Source of the DNA: Ramlibacter sp.
GTDB lineage: Bacteria; Pseudomonadota; Gammaproteobacteria; Burkholderiales; Burkholderiaceae_C
DNA: 35,772 nucleotides
Reading direction: 5' to 3'
Assembly (NCBI RefSeq): GCF_029866045.1
Contig: NZ_JARXAB010000181.1
Span: forward strand, 1 to 35,772
Of the stretch, positions 19,143-27,618 are shown in pieces (position 1 is the stretch's first letter; each line of letters begins with the position of its first letter). The notes beneath the pieces are model-generated. The model had not been told where the DNA came from, ran no database searches, and worked only from the letters and a program-made list of their open reading frames with translations. Both the position numbers and the translations under genes were made by a program.

Positions 19143-20939
19143 ATGACATTCGACGAACTCAATCTGGCACCCGCCATCCTCAAGGCCGTGCACGAGCAGG
19201 GCTACGAAATCCCCACCCCCATCCAGGCCCAGGCCATCCCGGCCGTACTCGAGGGCCGAGACCTGCTGGCAGGCGCCCAGACGGGCACCGGCAAAACCGC
19301 CGCCTTCACCCTGCCCCTGCTGCACAAGCTCTCCAAGGGCGAAGGCAAGATCAACAAATTCGGTAAGGACGGCATCGCCGCCCTGGTGCTCACCCCCACC
19401 CGCGAACTCGCGGCCCAGGTGGAAGAGTCTGTCCGCACTTATGGCAAATACCTCCCGCTCACCTCCGCGGTGATCTTCGGCGGCGTGGGCATGAAACCGC
19501 AGATCGACCGCATTCGGCGCGGCGTCGACATTCTGGTGGCCACCCCCGGCCGCCTGCTCGACCTGCAACAACAGGGCCACTTGGACCTGTCCACCGTCGA
19601 GGTGCTCGTTCTCGACGAAGCCGACCGCATGCTGGACATGGGCTTCATTCATGACGTGAAGAAGATCCTGGCCCTGATGCCCAAGGACAAGCAAAGCCTG
19701 CTGTTCTCGGCCACCTTCAGCGACGAGATTCGCGACCTGGCCAGCGGCCTGCTCAAAGACCCGCAAAGCATCCAGGTGACCCCGAGCAACACCACGGTGC
19801 AGCGCATCACCCAGGTGGTACACCCGGTGGGGCGCGCCAAGAAGAAGGCGCTGCTGGCGCACATCATCCAAAAGCATGAGTGGAGCCAGGTGCTGGTCTT
19901 TGTGCGCACCAAGTTCGGCGCCAACCATGTGGCCGAGTTTCTCGAGAAGAACGGCATCACCGCCATGGCCCTGCACGGCAACAAGAGCCAGGGTGCACGC
20001 ACCCAGGCGCTGGCCGGCTTCAAGTCGGGCGACATCCGCGCCCTGGTGGCCACCGACATTGCCGCCCGCGGTATTGATATCGAAGACCTGCCGCACGTCG
20101 TCAACTACGAAATCCCCAACGTCCCCGAGGACTACGTGCACCGCATCGGCCGCACCGGCCGCGCCGGCCGCGAAGGCCAGGCGGTGAGCCTGGTGTGCCT
20201 GGACGAAGAGGGCTTCATGCAGGAGATCGAGCACTTCACCAAGCAGCAGATCCCCTCTGAGCCGGTCGAGGGCTTCGGCCCCGACGAAGGCGAGCGCGCC
20301 GAGCCCATCGCCATGGGCCGTCAAACCCTATGGGGCGGCGCCGGCAAGCCACCCTCCCGTGACGTGATGGCCGCAGCCGCCAAGGCGGCACGCTCGGAAA
20401 TGATGCAACGCATCCGCGACAACAAGGTCGGCAACGGCAACGCTTCGAATGGTGGCGGTGGCGGTGGCGGACGCGGCGGCCGTGGCGGCGGTGGCGGCCA
20501 GCGCTCCGACCAGGGCGGTGGTGGGGAAGCTCAGCGTCCCCGCCAGGGCCAGGGGCAAGGTCAAGGCCGTTCGCAGCCGCAGGGCCAGCGCGCTGGCGGC
20601 GGCGGCGGTAACCGCGGCTTCGGGGGCGGTCAGCAGGGCCGAGGCAACCGCCAAGGCGGTGGCGGTGGTTATGGCGGTGGCCAGGGTGGCGGCGGTGGTA
20701 ACCGCGGCTACGGCGGCCAGGGCGGGGGCGGGCAAGGCGGCGGACAGGGCGGCGGCGTTCCGCGTCACCTGATGGACGACGACGAATACCAACCGCGCAT
20801 GGGCGCACACAACCCCAGCAGCCCCTTTGTTCAGCGCGAGCCGGCCCCGGTTCGCAACAACGACGGCCAACCCGATCCGCTGCGCACCAGCGTGGATGTG
20901 ATGGGCGGGGGGAAGAAGAAGAACTTCTGGCGGAGGTAA
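19143..20939 (+). CDS. rhlE: DEAD-box ATP-dependent RNA helicase RhlE
   Basis: This is 598 residues from the ATG at 19143 ([10 protein letters not shown]). All helicase motifs are present: Q motif (YEIPTPIQ), AQTGTGKT (45-52), PTRELA, DEAD (158-161), [18 protein letters not shown] and [11 protein letters not shown]. The tail of about 437-540 is a Gly/Arg/Gln-rich disordered region built of GGGGG, RGG and QGQG units, followed by a basic C-terminus ([11 protein letters not shown]). RhlE remodels rRNA during ribosome maturation and contributes to RNA turnover, and the RGG tail likely binds RNA. The start is chosen by family alignment, since the ribosome site is weak. An 80-codon upstream extension is open but lacks similarity. 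Confidence 0.94.
   Translation: MTFDELNLAPAILKAVHEQGYEIPTPIQAQAIPAVLEGRDLLAGAQTGTGKTAAFTLPLLHKLSKGEGKINKFGKDGIAALVLTPTRELAAQVEESVRTYGKYLPLTSAVIFGGVGMKPQIDRIRRGVDILVATPGRLLDLQQQGHLDLSTVEVLVLDEADRMLDMGFIHDVKKILALMPKDKQSLLFSATFSDEIRDLASGLLKDPQSIQVTPSNTTVQRITQVVHPVGRAKKKALLAHIIQKHEWSQVLVFVRTKFGANHVAEFLEKNGITAMALHGNKSQGARTQALAGFKSGDIRALVATDIAARGIDIEDLPHVVNYEIPNVPEDYVHRIGRTGRAGREGQAVSLVCLDEEGFMQEIEHFTKQQIPSEPVEGFGPDEGERAEPIAMGRQTLWGGAGKPPSRDVMAAAAKAARSEMMQRIRDNKVGNGNASNGGGGGGGRGGRGGGGGQRSDQGGGGEAQRPRQGQGQGQGRSQPQGQRAGGGGGNRGFGGGQQGRGNRQGGGGGYGGGQGGGGGNRGYGGQGGGGQGGGQGGGVPRHLMDDDEYQPRMGAHNPSSPFVQREPAPVRNNDGQPDPLRTSVDVMGGGKKKNFWRR
20451..20760 (+). repeat. Gly-codon-rich low-complexity repeat encoding the RhlE RGG tail
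   Basis: This is a run of GGC/GGT codons with irregular units (GGTGGCGGT and CAGGGCGGC-like) inside rhlE. It encodes the RGG/GQ-rich disordered tail. The repeats are imperfect, so slippage could vary the tail length between strains. Confidence 0.8.
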
Positions 20940-21017
20940 TCTGATCAGCCGGACTAAGGTCTCCAGGAGGCGTGGGCTGGGTGACTCCAGAGGCAGAGGT
21001 GCCGAACTCGGTTCCGG

Positions 21018-22913
21018 CTAGGAACTGTTGACCGAAGGAGTACCGTAGAGGGCATCGACTTCCTTGGCGAGTGTTGCGCCCTCCCCTTTCAGGGCTTCCA
21101 TTCTTTCCGTTAGATCGGTGATCTTGGTTGAAAGCACGCCGCTCCGAACTGATGCATCGATGTTGTAGTTTGAACCTTCGGGCTTTGATGCCAGTCTTTC
21201 CTGCTCCCTCACCGCAGCTTCTCGCTGGCTCTTAAGTTTGGCGAAATCCCTGACCTTTGCCAGGTAGGCGTCGAGCGCATCCTGCTTGGCCTCGAGCGCG
21301 AGGATTCGGTTCTGCGATTTACCGATCAATGGGTGCAGTGCCTGAGCGGCATTCGTATAGGCGGTCGCCGTCTCATCACTCTTCTTCTTGAACCAAGTCC
21401 CTCGCTCGTACGCACTGGCCTCTTGGAGTCCGCGCTCAACTTGACTTTTGAGCTTGGCTAATTCTTTACGCTCGGCTCTGAGCTCACTCTTGATCCGCCG
21501 AAGCTCTTCCGGTGTAAGGAGGGATGACTTCGATGCCGCCACTGAAGCCAATTCAGGGGCGGAGGCGGCGCCCTTAGCAGAGACCAGTTGAACCCTAGGC
21601 AGACGATCGGATTGCGGCGATGAATTCCGAATAAAGGCCTCCGCAGACGCGATTGTCAGATCACGCTGATTTTGGTCAGCAGAGCTGAAATCTTGGATGT
21701 ATTGATTCAGCCGCATCGCGATCACCTCGGCAGTCAGCGCCGGCTCTGCAGCCGAGCTTGAGGCAAATGCAGCGTCGATCGCTGCGACGCAGAGCGGGCC
21801 GCAGCCGTTTGCAGCCATACCATCCTGAATAGAGCCAAAAGCGGTATACACCTCGTAGCCGGCTTCCTTGAGAGCGGCAGCAATTGTTGGACCGACTACC
21901 TGAGAGGGAGTCCCGTCGCCATGAGGCTGTTTGGCATTGCTATCAAAAATGACCAGGCTTGGCTTGGCGTTTTGAATGTCTGCGGCTGGGGGCATCGCAA
22001 TGATAGCCACCCAATGTTCTGCCTGATGATAAAGAGTGACAGCCGGCTTATTCTGGTTGGCGAATGCTGATCTGACCATACCTCCCACCTGGTCCGTCAC
22101 ATTCCCCTGCGATGGAAAGGTCGTCCCCCCCCCTCTGCTCAGGACCTTAAACCGGTCCCCCTTCAACCGCAACATCGCTGGTAAGAGCTGTTCATCAGAG
22201 AAAAAATTCCGAGTTGGACGGCGGACCTCAGAAATTTCAGGTGTCTCGGGCCTTCGATTGACGGCCTCCCCAGCCGGTTGCGACGCTGCGGATGCTCCAA
22301 CTGAAGCGCGCCCCTGCGCGGTCGGGATTTGCGCTTGTCGATCCGACAGAGGCATGCGAAGAGCGCTGTCGACCCACTCCTTCGTCCCATCTCCCATATG
22401 GGCCCCATATGCTTCCTGGAGACTGCTAATTGCGGTTCGAATCGTGTCTGCAGAATTGGATGCGGCACCAGTTTTCGCTGCAGAGGAATGCGTTATTTCG
22501 TCTATGGCTTTACGGGCCTTAGCCGCCAAAGCGCCCACCATGCCGTCTGCTGCCGCGATGGTGACGAGTGTCTTAACTGCCTCGCCATCCCCTCGCTCCG
22601 CAGCGGTAATCGCATCGTCGAGGCGGGTATCCAGATGATATTTGAATGGGTCGGCGTCATTGCGCAGAGATAGTTGGGCCGAGCGATCCTTCGTCGCTTT
22701 AGCTGCGAGCTCGGTGTAGTAGTGGAACGCTGAAATAAGCTGCTCTACATCCATTGACTCGGCATTCAGACCCTGTTCCGGACCATTTGCGCGCTTGGCA
22801 GAAGTTTCGGCCGAAGCCGCAGAGGCAGTGTTTGGTGCGCCGGTGGGACGCAGAGGAATTGCAGCATTTGAGCTGGGCTGAGCAGCCCATTTGGATGAGC
22901 GGGCGCGTTCCAT
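21018..22913 (-). CDS. Candidate secreted effector: CE-clan-like cysteine protease with coiled-coil C-terminus
   Basis: This is a 631-residue protein encoded by visibly AT-richer DNA than its neighbours. The ATG at 22913 is backed by an AGGAGT site 9 bases upstream. Residues 1-50 are Ala/Ser/Pro-rich with no signal peptide, like type III effector N-termini. About 55-220 is mostly helical with disordered ends. About 230-390 shows a protease pattern: EHWVAI (His300), SLVIFDS (Asp324), SIQDG (Gln363), NGCGP (Cys371). Order and spacing resemble YopJ (SLILFEP, EMDIQ, CGIF) and Ulp1/XopD proteases. About 440-625 is charged helix with coiled-coil character. No secretion genes or chaperone are nearby. 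The exact family is not certain. Confidence 0.6.
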   Translation of the reverse strand: MERARSSKWAAQPSSNAAIPLRPTGAPNTASAASAETSAKRANGPEQGLNAESMDVEQLISAFHYYTELAAKATKDRSAQLSLRNDADPFKYHLDTRLDDAITAAERGDGEAVKTLVTIAAADGMVGALAAKARKAIDEITHSSAAKTGAASNSADTIRTAISSLQEAYGAHMGDGTKEWVDSALRMPLSDRQAQIPTAQGRASVGASAASQPAGEAVNRRPETPEISEVRRPTRNFFSDEQLLPAMLRLKGDRFKVLSRGGGTTFPSQGNVTDQVGGMVRSAFANQNKPAVTLYHQAEHWVAIIAMPPAADIQNAKPSLVIFDSNAKQPHGDGTPSQVVGPTIAAALKEAGYEVYTAFGSIQDGMAANGCGPLCVAAIDAAFASSSAAEPALTAEVIAMRLNQYIQDFSSADQNQRDLTIASAEAFIRNSSPQSDRLPRVQLVSAKGAASAPELASVAASKSSLLTPEELRRIKSELRAERKELAKLKSQVERGLQEASAYERGTWFKKKSDETATAYTNAAQALHPLIGKSQNRILALEAKQDALDAYLAKVRDFAKLKSQREAAVREQERLASKPEGSNYNIDASVRSGVLSTKITDLTERMEALKGEGATLAKEVDALYGTPSVNSS

Positions 22914-23084
22914 TCCGATTCACTCCTGAAAAATAACCCGGGTAGGTGACGGGGGGTGGGTAACTACTGCAACAAGCCCGTTCCCCTGCCCACCGCGCGT
23001 CTGCCGCCTACTCATCCGCTCCGGCTTTTTTTGAACCTACTGCGTGCCGCAGGGCCCAGCACGACGGGCGCGATAATCCCCCCC

Positions 23085-23474
23085 ATGCGCTTCCTCCACA
23101 CCATGCTCCGCGTCGGCGACCTGCAGCGGTCGATCGACTTCTACACCCGCGTGCTGGGCATGACCCTGCTACGCACCACAGACCGGCCAGAGCAGAAGTA
23201 CTCGCTCGCTTTTGTGGGCTACGGCAGCAACCCGGACCATGCCGAATTGGAGCTCACCTACAACTATGGGGTGGAGCAGTACGAGTTGGGTACCGCCTAC
23301 GGCCACATCGCCCTGGGTGTTGCTGACGCCTACGGCGCCTGCGAAAAAATTCGTGCCGCCGGCGGAGCCATCACCCGTGAGCCGGGGCCGGTCAAGGGCG
23401 GCACGACGGTGATTGCCTTTGTCACCGATCCGGACGGCTACAAGATCGAGCTCATCGAGCGTAAGAACAGCTGA
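23085..23474 (+). CDS. gloA: Lactoylglutathione lyase (glyoxalase I)
   Basis: This is 129 residues with the metal ligands of E. coli-type GlxI at identical positions: His5 (FLHTML), Glu56 (AELELTYN), His74 (GHIALGV) and Glu122 (YKIELIE). It converts the methylglyoxal-glutathione hemithioacetal to S-lactoylglutathione in the cytoplasm, and its size fits the Ni-dependent bacterial class. The ATG at 23085 matches the family start ([13 protein letters not shown]). The frame extends 43 codons upstream without similarity. It is followed after 9 bases by a second VOC-fold gene, so the two are likely co-transcribed. Confidence 0.95.
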   Translation: MRFLHTMLRVGDLQRSIDFYTRVLGMTLLRTTDRPEQKYSLAFVGYGSNPDHAELELTYNYGVEQYELGTAYGHIALGVADAYGACEKIRAAGGAITREPGPVKGGTTVIAFVTDPDGYKIELIERKNS

Positions 23475-23483
23475 GCTTTGCAA

Positions 23484-23909
23484 ATGACCGCTGCCCTCAC
23501 GCCTTTCCACCTGGCCTTTCCCGTTCACGACCTGGATGCCGCGCGCCGCTTCTATGGCGGGGTTCTGGGTTGCGCCGAGGGGCGCAGCTCGCCCGACTGG
23601 ATTGATTTCGACCTGTTCGGCCACCAGATCGTGGCCCACCTGTGCCCCGGCGCCTCCGGCGCGGCGTCGGTGAGCAAGGTCGATGGAGCGGGGGTGCCGG
23701 TGCCGCACTTCGGCGTGGTCTTGCCCATGCCCGCCTGGGAGCAGCTGGCCGAGCGCGTGCGCGCGGCGGGCGTGAAGTTCGGCGTGGAGCCGCATGTGCG
23801 CTTCAAGGGCCAAGTGGGAGAGCAAGCCACCATGTTCTTCCTCGACCCCTCAGGCAACGCGCTGGAGTTCAAGGCCTTCCACGACCTGGGGCAGTTGTTC
23901 GCGAAGTAG
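23484..23909 (+). CDS. VOC-family (glyoxalase/bleomycin-resistance fold) protein
   Basis: This is 141 residues with two beta-alpha-beta-beta-beta modules: [23 protein letters not shown] at the N-terminus and [15 protein letters not shown] at the C-terminus. The likely metal ligands are His9 (FHLAF), His76 in the central PHFGV segment and Glu130 (ALEFK). It resembles the dioxygenase/glyoxalase-like proteins often found singly in betaproteobacteria. The substrate is unknown. It directly follows gloA, so a detoxification role is possible, but the proteins are not closely similar. The ATG at 23484 is preferred over a TTG six bases earlier. Confidence 0.85.
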   Translation: MTAALTPFHLAFPVHDLDAARRFYGGVLGCAEGRSSPDWIDFDLFGHQIVAHLCPGASGAASVSKVDGAGVPVPHFGVVLPMPAWEQLAERVRAAGVKFGVEPHVRFKGQVGEQATMFFLDPSGNALEFKAFHDLGQLFAK

Positions 23910-23955
23910 GCGAGCGGGCCGGCGCTGCTGCCGGCAGGCGGAAAAGCCTAATGCC

Positions 23956-24159
23956 TTAGTGTGGGGAGGTGGTCACAGTGGCCGGCGCCGATGACCACTT
24001 GTTTCCAACCTGAGCGACGACGCCCAATGCATGGGTGAGCTCAGCGGCGTCACCCGCTTCGAGCACTAGGGAGAGGTACAGAGCCATGTCCTCTTTTGAC
24101 CAAAGCGACTCCGCCATGTCGAAGTCGGGCAGTTCTGAGATTCGGGTCTTGGGAGTCAT
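23956..24159 (-). pseudogene. Truncated HI1420-type addiction-module antitoxin remnant
   Basis: This frame encodes 67 residues from the ATG at 24159, preceded by AAGGA. The first 45 residues (ISELPDFDMAESL, then EEDMALYL-like KEDMALYLSLVLEAGD, LTHALGVVAQ) match the N-terminal helices of the antitoxins paired with RelE/HigB-like toxins. The helix-turn-helix half that should follow is missing and is replaced by an unrelated tail (VGNKWSSAPATVTTSPH). No toxin gene lies next to it, and the DNA downstream does not encode the missing half in another frame that I could find. The upstream 24160-24307 holds no gene I recognise. It is probably a decayed remnant. An alternative start exists at 24201. 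Confidence 0.55.
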
Positions 24160-24307
24160 ATCTAGCGAATCCTTGGGGGTCAGGGCCAATCCGATCGTCA
24201 TTCTGATGGCGGTGGTCTAGGTTCGGCGGAAACCACCACCAAACGTCAACGCCATGTACCTTCGATGAACTGACGACGCAGATTTCACCCGGGCCTCAAG
24301 GGCAGCC

Positions 24308-25111
24308 TCAAAGCACGAACGGCCGGCCCGTCACCGGCGTGCTCGGCACGGCCATGTCCTGCCGGGCCATGATGCCGGCCTCCCAGGCCAGGCGGCCGGA
24401 CTCGACGGCCAGCTTGAAGGCCAGGGCCATGGCCACCGGGTCGCGGGCCTGCGAGACAGCGCTGTTCAGAAGCACCGCGTCGTAGCCCAGTTCCATCGCC
24501 TGCACCGCGTCCTTGGGCGAGCCGATGCCGGCGTCGACCACCAGCGGCACGTCGGGGAAGCGCGCGCGCAGGGTGCGCAGTGCCGTAGGGTTGAGTAGGC
24601 CCTGGCCCGAGCCGATGGGCGCGCCCCAGGGCATGAGGATGCGGCAGCCCGCGTCCAGCAGGCGCTGGCAGGAGACGATGTCGTCCATGCAATAAGGGAA
24701 GACCTCGAAGCCGTCTTTGGCCAAGGTGCGCGCGGCCTCGACCAGTTCGTAGGGGTCGGGCTGCAGGGTGTGCTCGTCGCCCACCACCTCGAGCTTGATC
24801 CAGTGCGTGCCGTAAAGCTCACGCGCCATGCGGGCCAGCGTGACCGCTTCGCTGGCGGTGCGGCAGCCGGCGGTGTTGGGCAAGAGGTGAGCGCCAGTGG
24901 CGCGCACCAGGGCCATGAAGTCGTTGGGCTTGCCATCACCGGCCAGCTGGCGCTTGAGGCCCACCGTCACCACCTGGCTGCCGGATACAGCCACCGCCTG
25001 CTGCAAGACAGCGGGCGAAGGGTAGCCCGCGGTCCCGAGGAAGAAGCGGCTTTGCAGGGTGACGCCGCCGATCGTGAGCGGCGCAGTGGCGGGAGAAGAA
25101 GCAGCGGACAT
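24308..25111 (-). CDS. thiG: Thiazole synthase ThiG
   Basis: This is a 267-residue TIM-barrel enzyme that builds the thiazole phosphate of thiamine from 1-deoxyxylulose 5-phosphate, dehydroglycine and ThiS thiocarboxylate. Conserved segments are [32 protein letters not shown] (Schiff-base Lys106), [18 protein letters not shown] and [12 protein letters not shown]. The family length is normal. It is third in thiO-thiS-thiG, 3 bases after thiS. About 150 bases separate it from the antitoxin remnant, with no clear terminator. Confidence 0.96.
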   Translation of the reverse strand: MSAASSPATAPLTIGGVTLQSRFFLGTAGYPSPAVLQQAVAVSGSQVVTVGLKRQLAGDGKPNDFMALVRATGAHLLPNTAGCRTASEAVTLARMARELYGTHWIKLEVVGDEHTLQPDPYELVEAARTLAKDGFEVFPYCMDDIVSCQRLLDAGCRILMPWGAPIGSGQGLLNPTALRTLRARFPDVPLVVDAGIGSPKDAVQAMELGYDAVLLNSAVSQARDPVAMALAFKLAVESGRLAWEAGIMARQDMAVPSTPVTGRPFVL

Positions 25112-25114
25112 CGC

Positions 25115-25318
25115 TCAGCCTCCGGTGATGGGTTGGAAGGTAAAGACCTGGTCACCTGGCTTCAGCAGGTGGGCGGCGCGGAGGTCGCGGGCCACGAAGT
25201 CGCCGTTGACGGCGGTGGCCAGGGCCTGGGGGGATGCGGCCAGTTGCGCGACGAGGTCGGCCAGGGTGCTGCCTTCGGCCACTTCACGGGCCTGGCCGTT
25301 GACGGTGATGGCAATCAT
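25115..25318 (-). CDS. thiS: Sulfur carrier protein ThiS
   Basis: This is a 67-residue ubiquitin-like beta-grasp protein ending in Gly-Gly (PITGG), the tail that is adenylated and converted to a thiocarboxylate donating sulfur to ThiG. It has the family opening MIAITVNGQ and the late motif LLKPGDQVFTFQP. The start overlaps the thiO stop by 4 bases (ATGA), so the two are translationally coupled. Confidence 0.95.
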   Translation of the reverse strand: MIAITVNGQAREVAEGSTLADLVAQLAASPQALATAVNGDFVARDLRAAHLLKPGDQVFTFQPITGG

Positions 25319-26445
25319 GCAGAGGTCTCCGAGGGAGCCGGCTCGCTGAGCGCGGCGAGGGCTTGTTCCACCAGCGCCGGCCCGATGAGCCAGCCATGCC
25401 GGAACAGGCCGTTGACCTGGGTGAGCCCGGGCTGGGTGTGCAGCACGGGCAAGTTGTCGGGCAGCGCGGGACGCAGGTTGGTGTCGGTGAACACCACACG
25501 TGCCTCGGCCAGTGCCGGCAGCACGCTGTGCGCGGCGGCCATCAGCTCGACGCTGGTGCGCAGGGAAATGGGCGAGCGGTCTTCGCTTTCGATCTCGCTA
25601 GCGCCGACCAGCACCCGGTCGCCCGCGCGCGGCACGATGTAAACGCGGTGGCGCGGATGCAGAAGCCGCAGCGGCCGGTTCAGGCGCAGGCCGGGCGCGT
25701 GCAAATGGACGATTTCGCCGCGTACCCCGCGCACCGACAGTTGCGGCCGGGCGCCGGTGCCACGGACATCGAACACCCAGTCGGCTCGGACAACGCCCTG
25801 GTCGGTGTGGAGGGCGCCGGGCTCGGCCCGCTCCACCGTCCGGCCCCAGTGAAAACGCGCGCCAGCACCCTGGGCGCCGAGGGCCAGCGCCGCCATGGCC
25901 TGCCAAGTGTCGATCTGGCCCTCGCCCTCGAGCAGCCAGGCATGGGCGGGGCCGCGGATGTCGGGCTCGAGCGTGGCGAGTTCTTGCAGGTCGACGCGGC
26001 GCGGCGCGTGGCCTGCAGGCGCCTTGTCGGCCAGCAGGTCAACCACACGTGCGGCGGCGCCTTCGTCACCCCGGTGAGCCAGCAGCAGGGAGCCCTGCGC
26101 GCGCAGGTCTACCGGCCGCAGCGGGCCGCCGTCTTCACCGGCGAAGGGAGCGACGGGCACCGCCGGCAGGCCAGCGAGCAGCTCGGGCCACAGTTGCAGG
26201 GAGCGCAGGCCGAGCTGGTAAACATTGGCGTCGGCACATTCGAGTTCAGAGACAGGGGAGAGCATGCCCGCTGCGGTCCAGCCGGTGGCGCCGCGCACCT
26301 GGGGGCCGGGGGCCAGGTCAAAAACCTCGACCACATGGCCCGCGCGCGCCAGCTGCCAGGCGAGCAGCCGACCCAGTAGGCCAGCGCCGGCTATAGCGAT
26401 ATTCAGGGGTGGCCGTGGGGTGGCCGGATGGGACTGCGCAGACAT
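25315..26445 (-). CDS. thiO: Glycine oxidase ThiO
   Basis: This is a 376-residue FAD-dependent DAO-family oxidase that supplies dehydroglycine for thiazole formation under aerobic conditions. The ADP-binding motif IAGAGLLGRLLAWQLARAGH begins near residue 16. Other family segments are GWTAAGMLSP, RGVRGEIVHL, YIVPRAGDRVLVGASEIE and FRHGWLIGPALVEQAL. The ATG at 26445 is chosen because it lies just beyond the TPP riboswitch. The further in-frame start at 26475 would lie inside the riboswitch. It is first of thiO-thiS-thiG. Confidence 0.94.
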   Translation of the reverse strand: MSAQSHPATPRPPLNIAIAGAGLLGRLLAWQLARAGHVVEVFDLAPGPQVRGATGWTAAGMLSPVSELECADANVYQLGLRSLQLWPELLAGLPAVPVAPFAGEDGGPLRPVDLRAQGSLLLAHRGDEGAAARVVDLLADKAPAGHAPRRVDLQELATLEPDIRGPAHAWLLEGEGQIDTWQAMAALALGAQGAGARFHWGRTVERAEPGALHTDQGVVRADWVFDVRGTGARPQLSVRGVRGEIVHLHAPGLRLNRPLRLLHPRHRVYIVPRAGDRVLVGASEIESEDRSPISLRTSVELMAAAHSVLPALAEARVVFTDTNLRPALPDNLPVLHTQPGLTQVNGLFRHGWLIGPALVEQALAALSEPAPSETSA

Positions 26446-26450
26446 CTCTT

Positions 26451-26547
26451 CTTTCGCCGGTACGAACCGGATCAAGTTCGCGGGTTTGGACTTGCCATCT
26501 CAGCGAGGACCCGCGCGATTTGCGCCAGCCTCCCGCACCCCGGAGCG
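26451..26547 (-). promoter_or_regulatory. TPP riboswitch (THI box) upstream of thiO
   Basis: Reading the minus strand, the conserved THI-box blocks appear in order: CCGGGGTGC, then CTGAGATGG, then ACCCGCGAACTTGATCC and GGTTCGTACCGGCG. These form the pyrimidine- and pyrophosphate-sensing helices. The aptamer ends about ten bases before the thiO ATG, and the purine-rich ribosome site (AAGAAGAG) directly follows its last helix. There is no room for a terminator, so control is most likely at translation initiation. Confidence 0.93.
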
Positions 26548-26668
26548 TGGCCGCATTGTAGGCGGGCCGAGCGCGACGCCCGGTGGCGCGACGCCAGATC
26601 GCGAGGTGGCTGGAGGGCGGGGCGGCCGAGCGGCAAGGCCAGCCCGAGCTCGTGCGACAATCCGCCTC

Positions 26669-26750
26669 GCTCCGGGGTGCACGCCTGATTCGCAGGCCGT
26701 GCTGAGAAACACACCCGAGAACTTGATCCGGTTCGCACCGGCGTAAGGAG
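26669..26750 (+). promoter_or_regulatory. TPP riboswitch (THI box) upstream of thiD
   Basis: A second THI box lies on the plus strand: GCTCCGGGGTGC, then GTGCTGAGA, ACACCCGAGAACTTGATCC and GGTTCGCACCGGCG. It is a compact version, with a short variable arm around 26681-26700. The ribosome site AAGGAG (26745-26750) follows the last helix at once, 7 bases before the thiD ATG, which again points to translational control. By polycistronic coupling it should also govern the genes behind thiD. Confidence 0.93.
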
Positions 26751-26757
26751 AGCCTGC

Positions 26758-27618
26758 ATGCACAACGCCTCGTCTTCGGGCCTTATCGCCCGCTCCCTGC
26801 GCTACCCGCGCGTCCTCACCATCGCCGGCTCGGACAGCGGCGGAGGCGCTGGCATCCAAGCCGACCTCAAAACCTTCTCTGCCCTGGGCTGCTTTGGCAT
26901 GAGCGCGATCACCGCCCTCACCGCCCAAAACACGATGGGCGTGCGCGCCATACATCCGGTGCCGCTGGACATGCTGGAAGCCCAGATTGCGGCGGTGGTC
27001 GAAGACATTGGCGTCGACGCGGTCAAGATCGGCATGCTGCATTCATCGGCGACGGTACGCAGCGTGGCTGCCGCCCTGGACCGGCATGGCCTCAAACAAG
27101 TGGTGTTCGATCCGGTCATGGTGGCCACCAGCGGTGCCACACTGATCGACCGCGAGGCGATTGCGGTGCTGGTGGACATGATGTTCCCCCGGGCCCTCCT
27201 CATCACCCCCAACCTCGATGAAGCCGCCCTGCTGGTGGGCCGCCCCCTGGCCAGCGAGTCCGACATGGAGGCTGCGGCCCAGCAACTGCTGACCATGGGC
27301 GCGCGCGCGGTGCTGCTCAAGGGCGGGCACCTGGCTGGCGATCAGGTGAGCGACCTGCTGCTGACCCCGGGCGCCGGGCCCCTGTGGATGCGGGCGCCGC
27401 GCCTCCACAGCGCCAATACCCACGGCACCGGCTGCACGCTGTCAAGCGCCATTGCTTCGCACCTCGCCCTGGGCGCGGCGCTGCCCGAAGCGGTGGCCCT
27501 GGCGCGGGACTATGTGCGCGGCGCGCTCGAAGCCGGCGCCGCCGTACGCACGGGCGAAGGCAGCGGTCCACTCAATCACGGCTGGCAGCCGGTGGTGACC
27601 CGGACCTTCGCACTGTGA
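26758..27618 (+). CDS. thiD: HMP/HMP-phosphate kinase ThiD
   Basis: This is a 286-residue ribokinase-fold kinase that phosphorylates hydroxymethylpyrimidine and its monophosphate. Family motifs are [20 protein letters not shown] near 20-39, [43 protein letters not shown] and the catalytic loop [14 protein letters not shown] 15-residue N-terminal extension precedes the first strand. It is the first gene under the plus-strand TPP riboswitch, and its stop overlaps the ATG of the LuxE-like gene by one base (TGATG). Confidence 0.96.
   Translation: MHNASSSGLIARSLRYPRVLTIAGSDSGGGAGIQADLKTFSALGCFGMSAITALTAQNTMGVRAIHPVPLDMLEAQIAAVVEDIGVDAVKIGMLHSSATVRSVAAALDRHGLKQVVFDPVMVATSGATLIDREAIAVLVDMMFPRALLITPNLDEAALLVGRPLASESDMEAAAQQLLTMGARAVLLKGGHLAGDQVSDLLLTPGAGPLWMRAPRLHSANTHGTGCTLSSAIASHLALGAALPEAVALARDYVRGALEAGAAVRTGEGSGPLNHGWQPVVTRTFAL

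Noticed and set aside
22914-23084. Search for a hrp-II/PIP box (TTCG-N16-TTCG type) upstream of the effector-like gene
   Set aside because: No TTCG pair with suitable spacing was found on the relevant strand, so no type III co-regulation is claimed.
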